This document shows, piece by piece, positions 21,636-31,310 of a DNA stretch of 52,506 nt (positions are counted from its first letter, which is position 1; the number at the start of each line of letters is the position of its first letter). A program made the translations under genes and the position numbers. Origin of the DNA: Chara braunii (Eukaryota > Streptophyta > Charophyceae > Charales > Characeae); the NCBI GenBank assembly GCA_003427395.1, contig BFEA01000164.1, forward strand, positions 179,164 to 231,669, written 5' to 3'. The notes under the pieces were generated by a model. It was given only the letters and a program-made list of their open reading frames with translations, had not been told where the DNA came from and searched no databases.

Positions 21636-22316
21636 GGGATCTTTTCTCAGCTGTATCTTCCTACGCTATGGGAGGAGTTTTGTGCCATCGTTGACTTCCG
21701 CATCTTGGGACTTGGATGAAAGTGTTCGGAGCTAGCAGGGTTCAGATGCTCTATATTCAGAGACCACAGACTCAGTGGGTACGAGAACATGGCTTGAGGC
21801 ACAAGAAATGCACAGCAAAGTGAGAAATTGAGTGTGAGATTCATAGGGACGAGTGAGGACTCTTATTTGGTGCTGGCCATGTCTCCTACATGTGTACTTC
21901 CTGAGACTATTATGAGTTATCATTCTTCCCTCACTTAGCTTTGTCATTGCTCAAGTCAGTCAGTCTTGCTTCTTGCATTGTCGTTGTTGGTGATTGCATT
22001 TCTCTGATGACTCTGTCACGGTTCTCAAAATTAGTAAACTGGCAAAATTGATGCTGGCACGAAACACCATAATTTTATGATTATTATTTGCATGATTCTT
22101 TGTTGTTCTGAATCAAAACAAAAAAATTCCTAAGACCGGGGACCGGCGAAGATCGCAATTGAAAGGTCTCGCTCGAAGCTGGACGCACACAACAGGAAGG
22201 GATTTGCTTTGTTTAATTTATTTTATTTATTGCAAATATCATCCCAAATCCTGCATGACAGCCTGTTGGCTTTCTGGTCGCCAAAAGAGGCCATACTAGA
22301 AAACGTGCGACAAAAA

Positions 22317-22336
22317 TGGCGTCGTTGCCGGGGACA
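22317..22336 (+). promoter_or_regulatory. Primer-binding site of element B
   Basis: TGGCGTCGTTGCCGGGGACA starts four bases after the LTR end ...GCGACA. It is the tRNA-Asp type PBS of plant Ty3/gypsy elements with one difference (T for C at position 6). Element A has the same type. Confidence 0.88.
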
Positions 22337-22647
22337 TGAAAAATTTTCGTGTCCAGAACGAGCCTGGGTCAGCAAACAACTTTGAGTTTTTATTAGGCCT
22401 TGAAAATTGTTGACATTTTCTGAGAATTTCAGAATGACTTTATTATTGCAATTGAGATGCAATTCTCTTGAAAGTTTCAGTTGCTAATTGAGTCCCATCT
22501 CTTCGTGTGTGACGTACCACACTGGACTAGAGGAGGAGGAGACTGAAATAATTATTGGAGAAGATCGAGCTTGGTCTCAGGTATGCCATATGAGCTCTTG
22601 ACTACTGAAAGAGATTGAGAAAGAAGAGAACAAATTATATCCGCGAG

Positions 22648-23001
22648 ATGTTGGTCAACGATGCATTGAAAAGACTCTCTAAATTCACTTCTAAGGAGAT
22701 ACTCCCCTACCAGTATGAGGGTTGTTGGGTCTATCATTCACATGGTTCAACCATCTGTATAGTGCTGGTTCGCTTCTTGGAAGGAGATATCTATGATATC
22801 CGTCCTTACGTCAAAAAGGGAGGATGCAATGATGGTGATAATTTTAACTGGTTATGGGAAATTGTTGTTCAGTTCATCTATGATGAAAGGGCAAACCTAA
22901 TCAAGCGAAAGAAGAAAGTGGAATGGGGTCTAATGCCAGTAACATATAAGACTGTCTCGGTCTCTCCTATCCATGACAGCTACTGTGATGGGACTAATTG
23001 A
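22648..23001 (+). CDS. Accessory array member 2 (117 aa)
   Basis: From ATG 22648. It starts with LKRLSKFTSKEILPYQYEG, followed by a hydrophobic strand (ICIVLVRFLEGDIYDIRPYVKKG) and a helix with W..IVVQFIYDERANLIKRKKK. The strand motif D-I-R-x-Y-V-K-K and the W...Y-D-E-R helix align with DVRIYVPK and the D/E-E-R/K helix of members 3 and 4. The PP..DNW tail is missing, so the C-terminus may be truncated. An in-frame TTG lies 33 bases upstream. It is the first member after the PBS. Function unknown. Confidence 0.6.
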   Translation: MLVNDALKRLSKFTSKEILPYQYEGCWVYHSHGSTICIVLVRFLEGDIYDIRPYVKKGGCNDGDNFNWLWEIVVQFIYDERANLIKRKKKVEWGLMPVTYKTVSVSPIHDSYCDGTN

Positions 23002-23049
23002 CTACCAATTATCAACATGGTATTGAAATGGGAAAGATGAACCGTGATC

Positions 23050-23516
23050 ATGAGAACTAAAGAGACTTCAACAGAGGAAATCAGACAGAGAAGGTCGAAA
23101 TTTGGCAGAGGTTCAGACCCAAGTCAAAAGAAGGTTGAGTACCTCCTTAGATCACTGAATACTCTAAGTAAGAGAGAGGTGTTTCCATATGAGGATGTTA
23201 GATATGAGATGGTCGAGAGTGGATGGGAGCAGGAACGATTCTATGTACTGACATTTTATTTCATAGGCCTGGATACGTATGATGTAAGAATTTATGTTCC
23301 AAAAGAAAGAAGTATTGACGCAGTGTATGGGAGAGGCTGGGGATTTGCTGAAGAATTGTACTGAAAGAGAAAGAGAGACTTGAGAGGCTAAATAAATGCT
23401 TCATTGGATCTACTCGATTTACTGTCTTTGAGGGATTTTCAGCTCCTCCCTTAGATAACTGGTCTGCAGTGGTTGAGCTTGCACTGAAAGTGGAAAGAGA
23501 CCAAAGAACCAAATGA
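23050..23516 (+). pseudogene. Accessory array member 3, one frameshift
   Basis: Members 3 and 4 show the clearest shared plan. Here LLRSLNTLSKREVFPYEDVRYE is followed by FYVLTFYFIGLDTYDVRIY, VPKE, then a helix broken by a stop at 23362-23364. One base off, the frame goes on with EKERLERLNKC, then FEGFSAPPLDNWSAVVELAL, and ends at TGA 23514-23516. That stop overlaps the ATG of member 4 as ATGA. A single indel or a sequencing error would explain the break. Function unknown. Confidence 0.6.
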
Positions 23517-24007
23517 GCCAGCTCTACGTACCTCCAATAGAGAAACCCTGGTTTAGATTGGTAAGGGGACATGGGAAGTTGAGTAACGTTGAATCAGATA
23601 AACCGTTAAATTCCCTTAACTCTATAACGAGGAGAGTTGTGATTCTCTATGAGATCGTGAGATATGAGGCACTAAAGAACCCAGGGCGTGAGCAACACAG
23701 TGTGTATGTTCTTACCTGTTACTTTATTGATCTTGATGAGTTTGATGTTGGGATCTACGTACCAAGACAAAGATTTAAAGAGTGTAGAAAAGGTTCATGC
23801 TGGCAACGAGCATCGAATATCGTGCATGATGAGAAAAAAAGGTTAGAACGGGAAGGAGAAAGTTTCTTTTGGAGTACCTATGTCAAACCTTTCGTTGGAA
23901 TACCGACTCCTCCTGTTGAAGGGCTTACCTTTTCTAGGGACAATTGGTCAACCATGATAGATTTTGTGTGGACGGTGAAGAGGGTTCAAGAAGAATACTC
24001 TCATTAG
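23513..24007 (+). CDS. Accessory array member 4, intact (164 aa)
   Basis: The longest intact member. From about residue 27: KPLNSLNSITRRVVILYEIV, then RYEALKNPG, VYVLTCYFIDLDEFDVGIYV, PRQR, helix W..ASNIVHDEKKRLEREGE, then TPPVEGLTF and DNWSTMIDF. It is mixed alpha/beta by eye, without signal peptide or membrane segment. The start ATG overlaps the stop of member 3. I know no family with this pattern. It could be a capsid-associated, RNA-binding or host-interaction factor; nothing in the sequence decides that. Confidence 0.65.
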   Translation: MSQLYVPPIEKPWFRLVRGHGKLSNVESDKPLNSLNSITRRVVILYEIVRYEALKNPGREQHSVYVLTCYFIDLDEFDVGIYVPRQRFKECRKGSCWQRASNIVHDEKKRLEREGESFFWSTYVKPFVGIPTPPVEGLTFSRDNWSTMIDFVWTVKRVQEEYSH

Positions 24008-24375
24008 CAAGGATAACTACTGTGAGAGGCAGACTTTACGAGGTGACGAGGTATGATAATCCCTTTGTGATTTTGAGACATGAGACCTGTGGAAGAGGAC
24101 GCATAACGTTTCACATTCCTGTGGTCAAATTCCTGAACTCTGGTAGTTTTGACGTAAGGGTTTATACCTCAACATGTTTAAAGGAGGAAGTTGACTCTTT
24201 GGAGTTTCTGAGGGGAGAGTATATCAGTCTCATGCGAACAAGAAAGTGGCTTGAAAAGTTATAAAAAAAAATGACATGGGGTGTCGGACTAAGGCTGTTT
24301 GAGAAACTCTCTGGGTTTTCAATTGCTGACGGGTTTGAGGATAGGAGAGATTGGATGCCCTTGCTGGAACTATAG
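24000..24375 (+). pseudogene. Accessory array member 5, frameshifted at an A run
   Basis: RGRLYEVTRYDNPFVILRHE leads to ITFHIPVVKFLNSGSFDVRV, YTS, then LEFLRGEYISLMRTRKWLEKL and a TAA beside a nine-A run at 24265. In the next frame KMTWGVGLRLFEKLSGF and DGFEDRRDWMPLLEL continue the tail seen in members 3 and 4 (D.W..MI). The upstream part overlaps the end of member 4 in another frame. Confidence 0.55.
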
Positions 24376-24517
24376 TCTGGGTGGGTAGAGCAAGAGAGAA
24401 AAACTCTACTATGATGATAAAATTCCTGCTTTTGATTACCTTTGAGCACATATTTGAGATCCCTGATTATGTTCATCCTGCGATCCACCTTTCAGATGTC
24501 GTCCATGATGGTTAATA

Positions 24518-24694
24518 ATGTCCAACTTAGTTGAACAACTAACGTTTGGGATTGTGTTGGAAAGGAGATTAGTTAAAGTAGAAGGGACTCTTCAGATCTC
24601 TGACAGAAACCTCTCTACTTTGGATGAGCTTGAGTTTTTGCAACCGTTCTTTGACCAGATGAGAAAATCTGCCCCGAGAGCCGTTACTCACTAG
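24518..24694 (+). CDS. Short ORF, possible truncated array member 6 (58 aa)
   Basis: LSTLDELEFLQPFFDQMRKS resembles DSLEFLRGEYISLMRTRKW of member 5. No DVRIY strand is present. It may be a truncated copy; support is weak. Confidence 0.3.
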   Translation: MSNLVEQLTFGIVLERRLVKVEGTLQISDRNLSTLDELEFLQPFFDQMRKSAPRAVTH

Positions 24695-24950
24695 ACTCAG
24701 ATCAGCTATTTATTAAAGGTGGTGAAAGTGGAAATTGTTGAGAGAGATTTTGTCTTTAATGCTGAAGAAAATACCCCTTTGTCGAGGAATTTCGCTTACA
24801 ATTTTGAACATAGTATTAATAATTTACCTTATCAATATTTAACTTATACTATTTTATATTAAATACTTCATGATAGACTTACTTATATCATACCACTCTT
24901 CTAGAGAACGAGTTTCTCTTGTAAAGAGAATTAACACTGGCTCATAAGCA

Positions 24951-25322
24951 ATGCAATTTGACTATGAGATTATAGACCTGACACGATACATCATGATCCG
25001 AGGTACTGTAAAAGGGTATCAAAGAAGGTTAAGTGGGGATGATGAAAGAGAACTGATTGAAGATTATATTGGAAGACTGAGAAGAATTTCGTTGCCTCTG
25101 ATCACCACCCAGTCCGTTATTGCCTACACTCTCTATATACAGAACTCTGAAGGGGTAGAGCAAACAAAGGGAAGAGAGAAACGAACCTGTATCTCTTGCA
25201 AGAAGAGTAAGAGACTGAAAAATAAGAAAGAGGAGGACAGAAGTGTCACAGAGAAAGAAGAAAGTATCAGGGAGAGTACATGGTTAAAATGGCAGGGCAA
25301 GGGAGACCAAGTTCTTCTGTAG
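24951..25322 (+). CDS. ORF before gag, possible degenerate array member (123 aa)
   Basis: The start FDYEIIDLTRYIMIRG recalls the Y-E-V-x-R-Y motif of the array. The rest is basic and charged (CISCKKSKRLKNKKEEDRS). The last 34 bases overlap the gag start in another frame. It may be an array remnant fused to leader sequence. Confidence 0.35.
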   Translation: MQFDYEIIDLTRYIMIRGTVKGYQRRLSGDDERELIEDYIGRLRRISLPLITTQSVIAYTLYIQNSEGVEQTKGREKRTCISCKKSKRLKNKKEEDRSVTEKEESIRESTWLKWQGKGDQVLL

Positions 25323-26073
25323 GTACTAATGAAGAGGCTCTGGTAGGTGTTATACGAGAGATGGTCGAGAGAGTTGACACTATAAAGGGAGGGTAAAATA
25401 TCGCAAGAGCAAAGAGGCCAGATGAGAGGATTCCATGCTTCAGAGGGCCTCAAGTAAATGATTTTTTTTATCAGTATGAATTATTTGGGCTCAGTTATGG
25501 TTGGACAGACAAGCAACGACTTAAGCATCTTCTATCTTATTGTGACATTGACTCGAGGTTGGTTGTTCAAGAGTTGATGGAAGGGGTCACTACATGGAAA
25601 AAGGTCAAAGAAATAATGAAAAAAGAATTTGAGAAAGACTTTGTTCCAACTACTACCAAAGGATCTCCTTAACATCAGAAGAGCTAAGTATGACACTTTC
25701 AATGTTTTCCTCCGGACTTTTATCAGAACGGCCAGAAGAATTCCATACTTGGATGAGGCTCAGAGATGTCATATTTTCCTGACTAATTTTACTGATAATG
25801 AACAGCAGACTGTTCTTAATCAACCTCAACACTATCCTCTCAGATGAGATGGAATGGCTGCAATTGTCAGAATTCTACCTACGGTTTCTCACAAGAAGTG
25901 GTCCTTGAAGCAGATCAATACATTGGCAAAAAACTGGGAGACTCAGAATGGTATGAATAGAGGAAACAATCTGAGTGCTAAAAATATTATTCAACGAGTT
26001 ATGACCAATTATATGTCTGTTAGTTATGCTGAATACGGAAAAGGGAAGAAAAAGGCAGAAAGTGATGATGATG

Positions 26074-26108
<35 letters not shown>

Positions 26109-26426
26109 AACTATGGTAAAATAGGGGATTCCTCCAGATCCAGAAAGAATGGAGGGAATGGTTGCAAAAGGAACAGAGAGAGGAGGAAGTACGACGAGCG
26201 ACCAAGGAAGAGCTTTGTTTGCTACTATTGTGGTGAAGGAGGTCATACTACCACTTATTGTAAGCCATTGGAAGAGGATGTGAAGAGTGGGGTAGCTAAA
26301 AAGGATGCAATGGGTCACGTCTGTGACAGTTCATGGAACAAATTGGATCCCAGACATCCTGGAGGTATGAGACTTCTTGCCCTTAAGCATGATGAAAAGA
26401 TGAAGGAAAAAAAAAAAAAAGGTTAA
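25289..26426 (+). pseudogene. gag: gag of element B
   Basis: It begins MAGQGRPSSS, with a TAA at about 25394, then a gag-like core: IPCFRGPQVNDFFYQYELFG, a W in GWTDK, VVQELMEGV, TTWKKVKEIMKKEFEKD. A frameshift near 25650 leads to RRAKYDTFNVFLRTFIRTAR and LDEAQRCHIFLTNFTDNEQQ, and a stop at 25845. The last part has an acidic Asp run from a GAT repeat (26067-26107) and an intact CCHC zinc knuckle, CYYCGEGGHTTTYC. The protein would form the particle core and bind RNA. Two stops and one frameshift make this copy inactive as written. It ends in a run of 14 A followed by GGTTAA. Confidence 0.8.
26067..26107 (+). repeat. (GAT)n inside gag
   Basis: Near-perfect GAT triplets code an Asp run just before the basic region and zinc knuckle of gag. 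Confidence 0.95.
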
Positions 26427-27750
26427 CGTGAATGTTCACACTTTCATAGGCGAATTGCCTAAGGGGCTTAAACAAGAACCTGTTGATTCTCTCACCATGA
26501 TTGAGCTGCCCCTACGGTCCCTCACTTTAGTGGAGGACATGTCTGATGAGATCACTCCAAGCGAGCTTTCGTTAGGGGAGAATTTTGCTTCCCAGATTTC
26601 CTCTGAGTTAGTAGCATTTTCTCCTAGCAAGTCTGCTTGTTCGGCCAACATGATGTCATTCGAGGGTGATTTACCACCAAAACTCATTATGAAACTTAAT
26701 ATAGTGATTAGGGAAGTGAGGAATGTTCATGCACACTTAACACCTCAAATGATAGAAGAGAAGAAATTAAGAAAGGCTGAGGAGACTCTGATCGAGATTC
26801 TTGATGATCAAGGGTCAAAACCCTTGTCCAAAAAGAGTGAGCAAGGGAAGAAGAAAAAATTTATTCTCAAGAGTGAGTTGGAGGATGGAACTGTAATTAC
26901 AGATGTAATTACGAAAATGATGGGGGAGACAGAAGTGACTTTGTCTTTCAAAGAGGCAATGACACTAGCACCTAAGTTGAGAGAGAAACTGAAAAAACTA
27001 ATTGATAAGAAAAGAATGGAAGTTAATTATCTGGGATCGGTCTTCTCCAGTCAAGTTAACAGGACCTTACCCGGATGTAAACTGAGGTTCGTGATTATGG
27101 GTTGTGGGTATCTAACTATCTACATTAGTCAAGTGAAAATCCGAGCCTTAGTAGATTCTGGGGCGGAAATGATATTTATCTCCCTGAAGGCAATGAAAGC
27201 TTGCAATATGGCCATTGATAGGTCCTCAAACCAAACACTAAGTAACATTGCAGGGGAACTCTTTGTGGCAGGATTTATTGACAATTTGCCTATCAGAGTT
27301 GGGATGATGACAGTCGAGCTATTGGGATTCGTGGTACCAGACTTGGATCATGACTGTATTCTGGGCACTACATTCTTACACAGGATGGAGGCTGTCCAGT
27401 TCTTCAGTCATGAAGGGTCGTCATGGATTAGTCTACATGATCCAGAGATTGCACAGGAACAAATCTTTATGGTCTGCACCGCTTATCATCATAAGCATAG
27501 AGTGTCAGCCAACTCAATCAAAAGGGAAGAGTCTGTTGAGAAGGTAAGAAAATTGAAGGGGGAGGATAAACAAAATGTTAAAGAAGAAGTCTCGGTTGAT
27601 ATTTACCAGATTTCAAAGATGATGAAAACTCTTGGCAAGCTCAAAGATGAAGATGGGCAGATTCAAGCATTTAAAAAGACCGCTGAGACTGCCAAGAGGG
27701 GGAAAATGGAATTGAAGTTGGCGTCAACTCATCCTTTTTTAGGAAAATAG
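26407..27750 (+). pseudogene. pol: pol part 1: linker and aspartic protease
   Basis: This frame is open from the 14-A run at 26407, one base ahead of gag. A long Glu/Lys-rich linker of about 220 residues leads to a retropepsin: KIRALVDSGAEMIFISLKAM with the DSGA active site, then a hydrophobic FVVPDLDHDCILGTTFLHRM matching the second half of such proteases (ILG..FL). The frame closes at 27750. One base off, TGSKRKYKPNG continues the polyprotein. The protease would cleave Gag-Pol. Confidence 0.85.
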
Positions 27751-27755
27751 TCACT

Positions 27756-28663
27756 GGGTCAAAAAGAAAATATAAGCCCAATGGGGTAAAAAAAAACTCG
27801 GTGGCAGTCCTAATAGAAAAAAATTATGACAAGGTACTGGAAAAAGAAAGGAGAATTATCAAAGCATTAAGAGAATCTGAAAAATTGGGGAATAGGGTTA
27901 CCAAGGAAAGGTTTGACACGATGAAGATAGACTCAGATCAATTTATTCTGCCTAAAGAGAAGGAATATATCTTCAAAGTTTATCAAGAGTTCTCTGGTGC
28001 ATTCTCCTTGAATGATGAAGAAAAAGAGCGGTTGGATGTGGTATGATTAAGATGGCAAAAATCTGGACAGTTGATCACATCCCATGAAATGACAGGCCAA
28101 CCAAGTGTGCCCTGAAAGAAGAGGCAGAAGTGGTGAAGTATTTTGATAAGAAAATTGTGTCTAATGTTGGAGAACCTGCTGATGGACCATATGCTAACCA
28201 CTGGTTTTGCTTTTGGAAACCAGGAGGAAGATTGAGATGCATACATAATTTTCAGAAGCTCAACTCAGTATTTGTACGTGATGTAGGTAGCCTCCCTAAT
28301 GCTGATCTCCTTTCTGAATCTTTTGCTGGTCGATGCATTTATTCCTTAATTGATTTATATTTTGGTTATGATCAGTTTCCGATTGATCCCACTAGCCGAC
28401 CAATGACTGCCATTCACACGCCAAGGGGCCTCATTCAGATGTGTGTGGTACCTCAAGGTTGGACCAATGATGTGGCAGTGGTTCAAAAGGATATGATCAA
28501 AGTCATGAAGGACGTCTCGCCTGAGATAACTAGCCCTTACATTGATGATAATCTTGTGAAGGGACCTATGGTAAGAGATGGGACTTTGGTTGGGGATGGT
28601 GTCATGAAGTTTGTCTGGGAGCATGCTGAGGGTGTAGGCCCTAGAGAGACTTCCGAAGTATAA
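27756..28663 (+). pseudogene. pol: pol part 2: reverse transcriptase, N-terminal and palm
   Basis: A spacer (VLIEKNYDKVLEKERRIIKA) leads to FS-GAFSLNDEEK, the usual start before RT. A frame change at about 28044 and a TGA at 28085-28087 follow, the latter in the place of a conserved Trp of the DHIP-W-NDRP motif. RT motifs are then open: WFCFWKPGGRLRCIHNFQKL, SLIDLYFGYDQFPI, TPRGLIQMCVVPQGWTND and YIDDNLVKGP with the catalytic DD. The acid residue of the first motif is present (SLIDLY). The palm is closest to a gypsy lineage with YIDD and a long PQGW loop. It stops at 28663 by frameshift. Confidence 0.88.
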
Positions 28664-28665
28664 TC

Positions 28666-29921
28666 TGACTTCCAGTGGACCAAAGTCACTTCTCTTCCAA
28701 GCAGAGGTCACTATTTTGGGCTTTAGATGTTTCTCCAAGGGTAGGAACCCTGACGCCAAGAAGATAAACACAATTTTAAATTGGCCTCTGCCTCTCAAGT
28801 GTGTGACAGATGTTAGGAGCTTTTTGGGTGTCTGTGGGTTCTGGAGGATTTTCATCCCTCATTTTGCTACCCTTGCAGAGCCGTTAAGGGAAATGGTGAG
28901 ACAATGGGCTGATTTATCATGGACTGAGAAAAGACAGATTGTTCCAGAAACTCTACAGGAAAAATTAAAAGATGATGGTGTAGTGCTGGGAGTGCCCTAC
29001 TATGATGATGAGGGGGGCAGACCCTTCATCATTGAGGCAGATGGAGGACCAGTTGCTCTGGGTGGTGTACTCATACAGAAAGACGAGAATGGTAGAGAAA
29101 GACCTTTGAGGTTTGAGAGCATGACTCTCAACTCCATAGAAAGAGGCTACACCCAGTTTAGGAAAGAGTTGCTGACCATTATCCACTTTCTCACGTGCTT
29201 CAGACACTATGTCCTTAGAAGGAGAATCATTCTGAGATTTGATGCATCTGCAGTGATTGGTGCAATTAAAAAACACCAACAAGTGGATCCAACATTAAGC
29301 AGATGGATAACCTTAATTTGGACCTTTGATTTTGTTCTAGAAAAGATTCCAACTGAGAAGAACAGGGCAGATGGCCTAAGTCGAATCGAATGGAAAAAAA
29401 ATGAAGAAGAAGATATTGACGGAACCATTGAAGAATCTACCTACGTTGATAATTTTCTCGATGACGAAGAAGAGATTGGGAAGAAAATGAAAAGAGAACA
29501 GTTGAAGGAATGTTATTGCAAGGATTCAAGGAAAAAGTTCAGGTTAAAGCGACGTCATCTCTTTGTGCATGGCAAGAGAGGACTGCCTCCATTAAGAGTG
29601 GTATGTGGAAAAGATAGACAACTGAAAATAATTGCTACTCTACACGAGGAGGATGCTGGTGGTAATAGAGTTGCTGAAGCAACCCACCCTAAGACAATGA
29701 AACTCTACTTCTGGTCTGGCATGAGAGACATGATTTACAAATTATGTAAGTCATGTGAGTTATGTCAGAAGAGATCTACTACAGGGATGATTGAGCCCTT
29801 ATTTCCTACTATCTTGGTAGAATCAGACAACAAAATTCATTTGGATCTCATCACAATGTCATTAGGCAAGAGAGAGATGAGGTACATATTGAACATGAGA
29901 GAATTTTTCTGGCTATGTTGA
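28666..29921 (+). pseudogene. pol: pol part 3: RT thumb, RNase H, integrase N-terminus
   Basis: LTSSGPKSLLFQAEVTILGF starts the thumb. NTILNWPLPLKCVTDVRSFL and GVCGFWRIFIPHFA follow. RNase H shows FIIEADGGPVALGGVLIQ, ERGYTQFRKELLTI and LRFDASAVIGAI, with acidic residues in the usual places. KIPTEKNRADGLSRIEW closes it. The integrase zinc part has TLHEED and YFWSGM, and CKSCELCQKR with both Cys; the second His of GGHRG is Asn here. The first catalytic D lies in NKIHLDLITM. A TGA at 29919-29921 marks a frameshift in the core. Confidence 0.88.
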
Positions 29922-30752
29922 GGCAAAGGCTCTGAGGAGGAAGACAGCCGAGCAAATGGCTGACTGGATAGAGGAAGTCTATCTCAGATATCCCTTCTTC
30001 AGAGAGTTTGTCTCAGACAGAGGGTTTGAATTCAGGAATGAGATTGTAAGAAGAACCACTCTCAGATTGGGCGTCAGAATCCGATATGTAACTACTTATC
30101 ATCCTCAAGCGAATGCACTGATCGAGAGAGGTCACAGAACCTTGAAAGATTCATTGGCTAAGTGGTGTGAAGGGCATCTCAGTAACTGGCCAAAGGTATT
30201 GAGAGTTGCAGTTTACGCGGACAATATTATTGTCAAGAGAACCACTGGTTATGCTCCATTCACTCCATTCAAGAGAGTTGCAGTTTAATCAGGACATGGT
30301 CAAGTCAAGAGAGTGACAGAGAATATTTTATTTCAGAGCTTCTTCTGATCAGAATGAAACAAATATCGGAGGTTGATCAGGCAGTAATAGATGCTGTAGA
30401 GAGAATGACAACCAACAGATTGTCTGATCAAGAGAGATGGAACAGAAAGAGATATATAAGGAAAGAGAAACTGAAAGTTGGTGACGTTGTACTCCTATTC
30501 GACAGTTCTCTTGAGACTTAGTGGACTACACGGTTAGAGCCTAAATGACTCGGTCCCTACAAAATTCTAGGAGAAGCAGAGGGCAAAGTCTATTAGATTT
30601 CAGAGTTAGATGACTCAAGAGTTCATGACATGGTGTCACGGTCAAGACTCCGTAAGTTCATCTTCAGAGACCCTGACCTAGTTCCCACAATGACCAGGAA
30701 GAAAGGAAAGAAAGGACAGTCATTCAGTAAGAAAACAGTTCCAGAAGATTAA
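29922..30752 (+). pseudogene. pol: pol part 4: integrase core and C-terminal domain
   Basis: FREFVSDRGFEFRNEIV carries the second D, and YHPQANALIERGHRTLKDSL the catalytic E. After 30289 the frame shifts: IRMKQISEVDQAVIDAVERM and KRYIRKEKLKVGDVVLLFD are typical of gypsy integrase ends. A GPY/F-like LGPYKILGEAEG follows. Stops at 30519-30521, 30546-30548 (in place of the Trp before LGPY) and 30594-30596 interrupt it. It ends at TAA 30750-30752. No chromodomain is seen. Confidence 0.85.
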
Positions 30753-31310
30753 GAGAAAGTACTGTGAGATAACAAGGCACTGCAGGGACTAAAGTTTTAG
30801 CGGACATTGATTACTCCTGCATGATCAGATCAGTGTGTTAATTTTCAGCATGTCAGATTTTGACACGAGAGACTTGAGAAAAATCTTCCAGATGATTTAC
30901 GTTCGTCTGTGCATCTGAATTAATTTTCCTCCAAAGATAGTGAGATCAAAGTTATTGATGCAGAACCATAGTCCATCCATGAGTATCTTACCTCTGAGTA
31001 GGGAACAACTTTACAGTGAAAAGGGTGATGAGAGGTCATCCTTCAGAATATTAATGCAGTATCAAGTTAAGAGAACTCATGGTTGTGGCACATCAAGGAG
31101 TAATCGATATTAATCCCTTATAATTAAAAGAGTCTGACAGCCTCAAGAAAGTTCAGCTCTATCTGATCAAGAGAGTTGTCAGTAGAGGGACTTCTTGCCG
31201 GCTAAGCTGCCTGTCCGATAAAGCTATCAGGAAGGCTGGCATAAAGAGGTTCAACCCTGTTTAACCAAAGAGTTGTCAATTGGGGGGCTTCGTGCCTTTT
31301 GGCTAAGTTG
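30753..31310. other. Untranslated stretch after pol
   Basis: No open frame of note. The phrase AAGAGAGTTGTCAGT-GGGGGCTT recurs near 31165 and 31265, ahead of the repeat block. Confidence 0.5.

Larger units (their letters stand above)
16980..22312 (+). repeat. 5' LTR of element B (about 5.3 kb)
   Basis: It is colinear with 35608-40823. The first 35 bases align poorly, then near-identity starts at GCATGAGTGAGGGAGAG. It ends with GTGCGACA at 22312. It holds a TATA box at 20518, a small ORF at 20560, a CAAT/ACTCA-rich leader and a 155-aa ORF at 21168. U3 would be about 3.5 kb and R plus U5 about 1.8 kb. No clear TG is seen at the 5' end. Confidence 0.88.
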
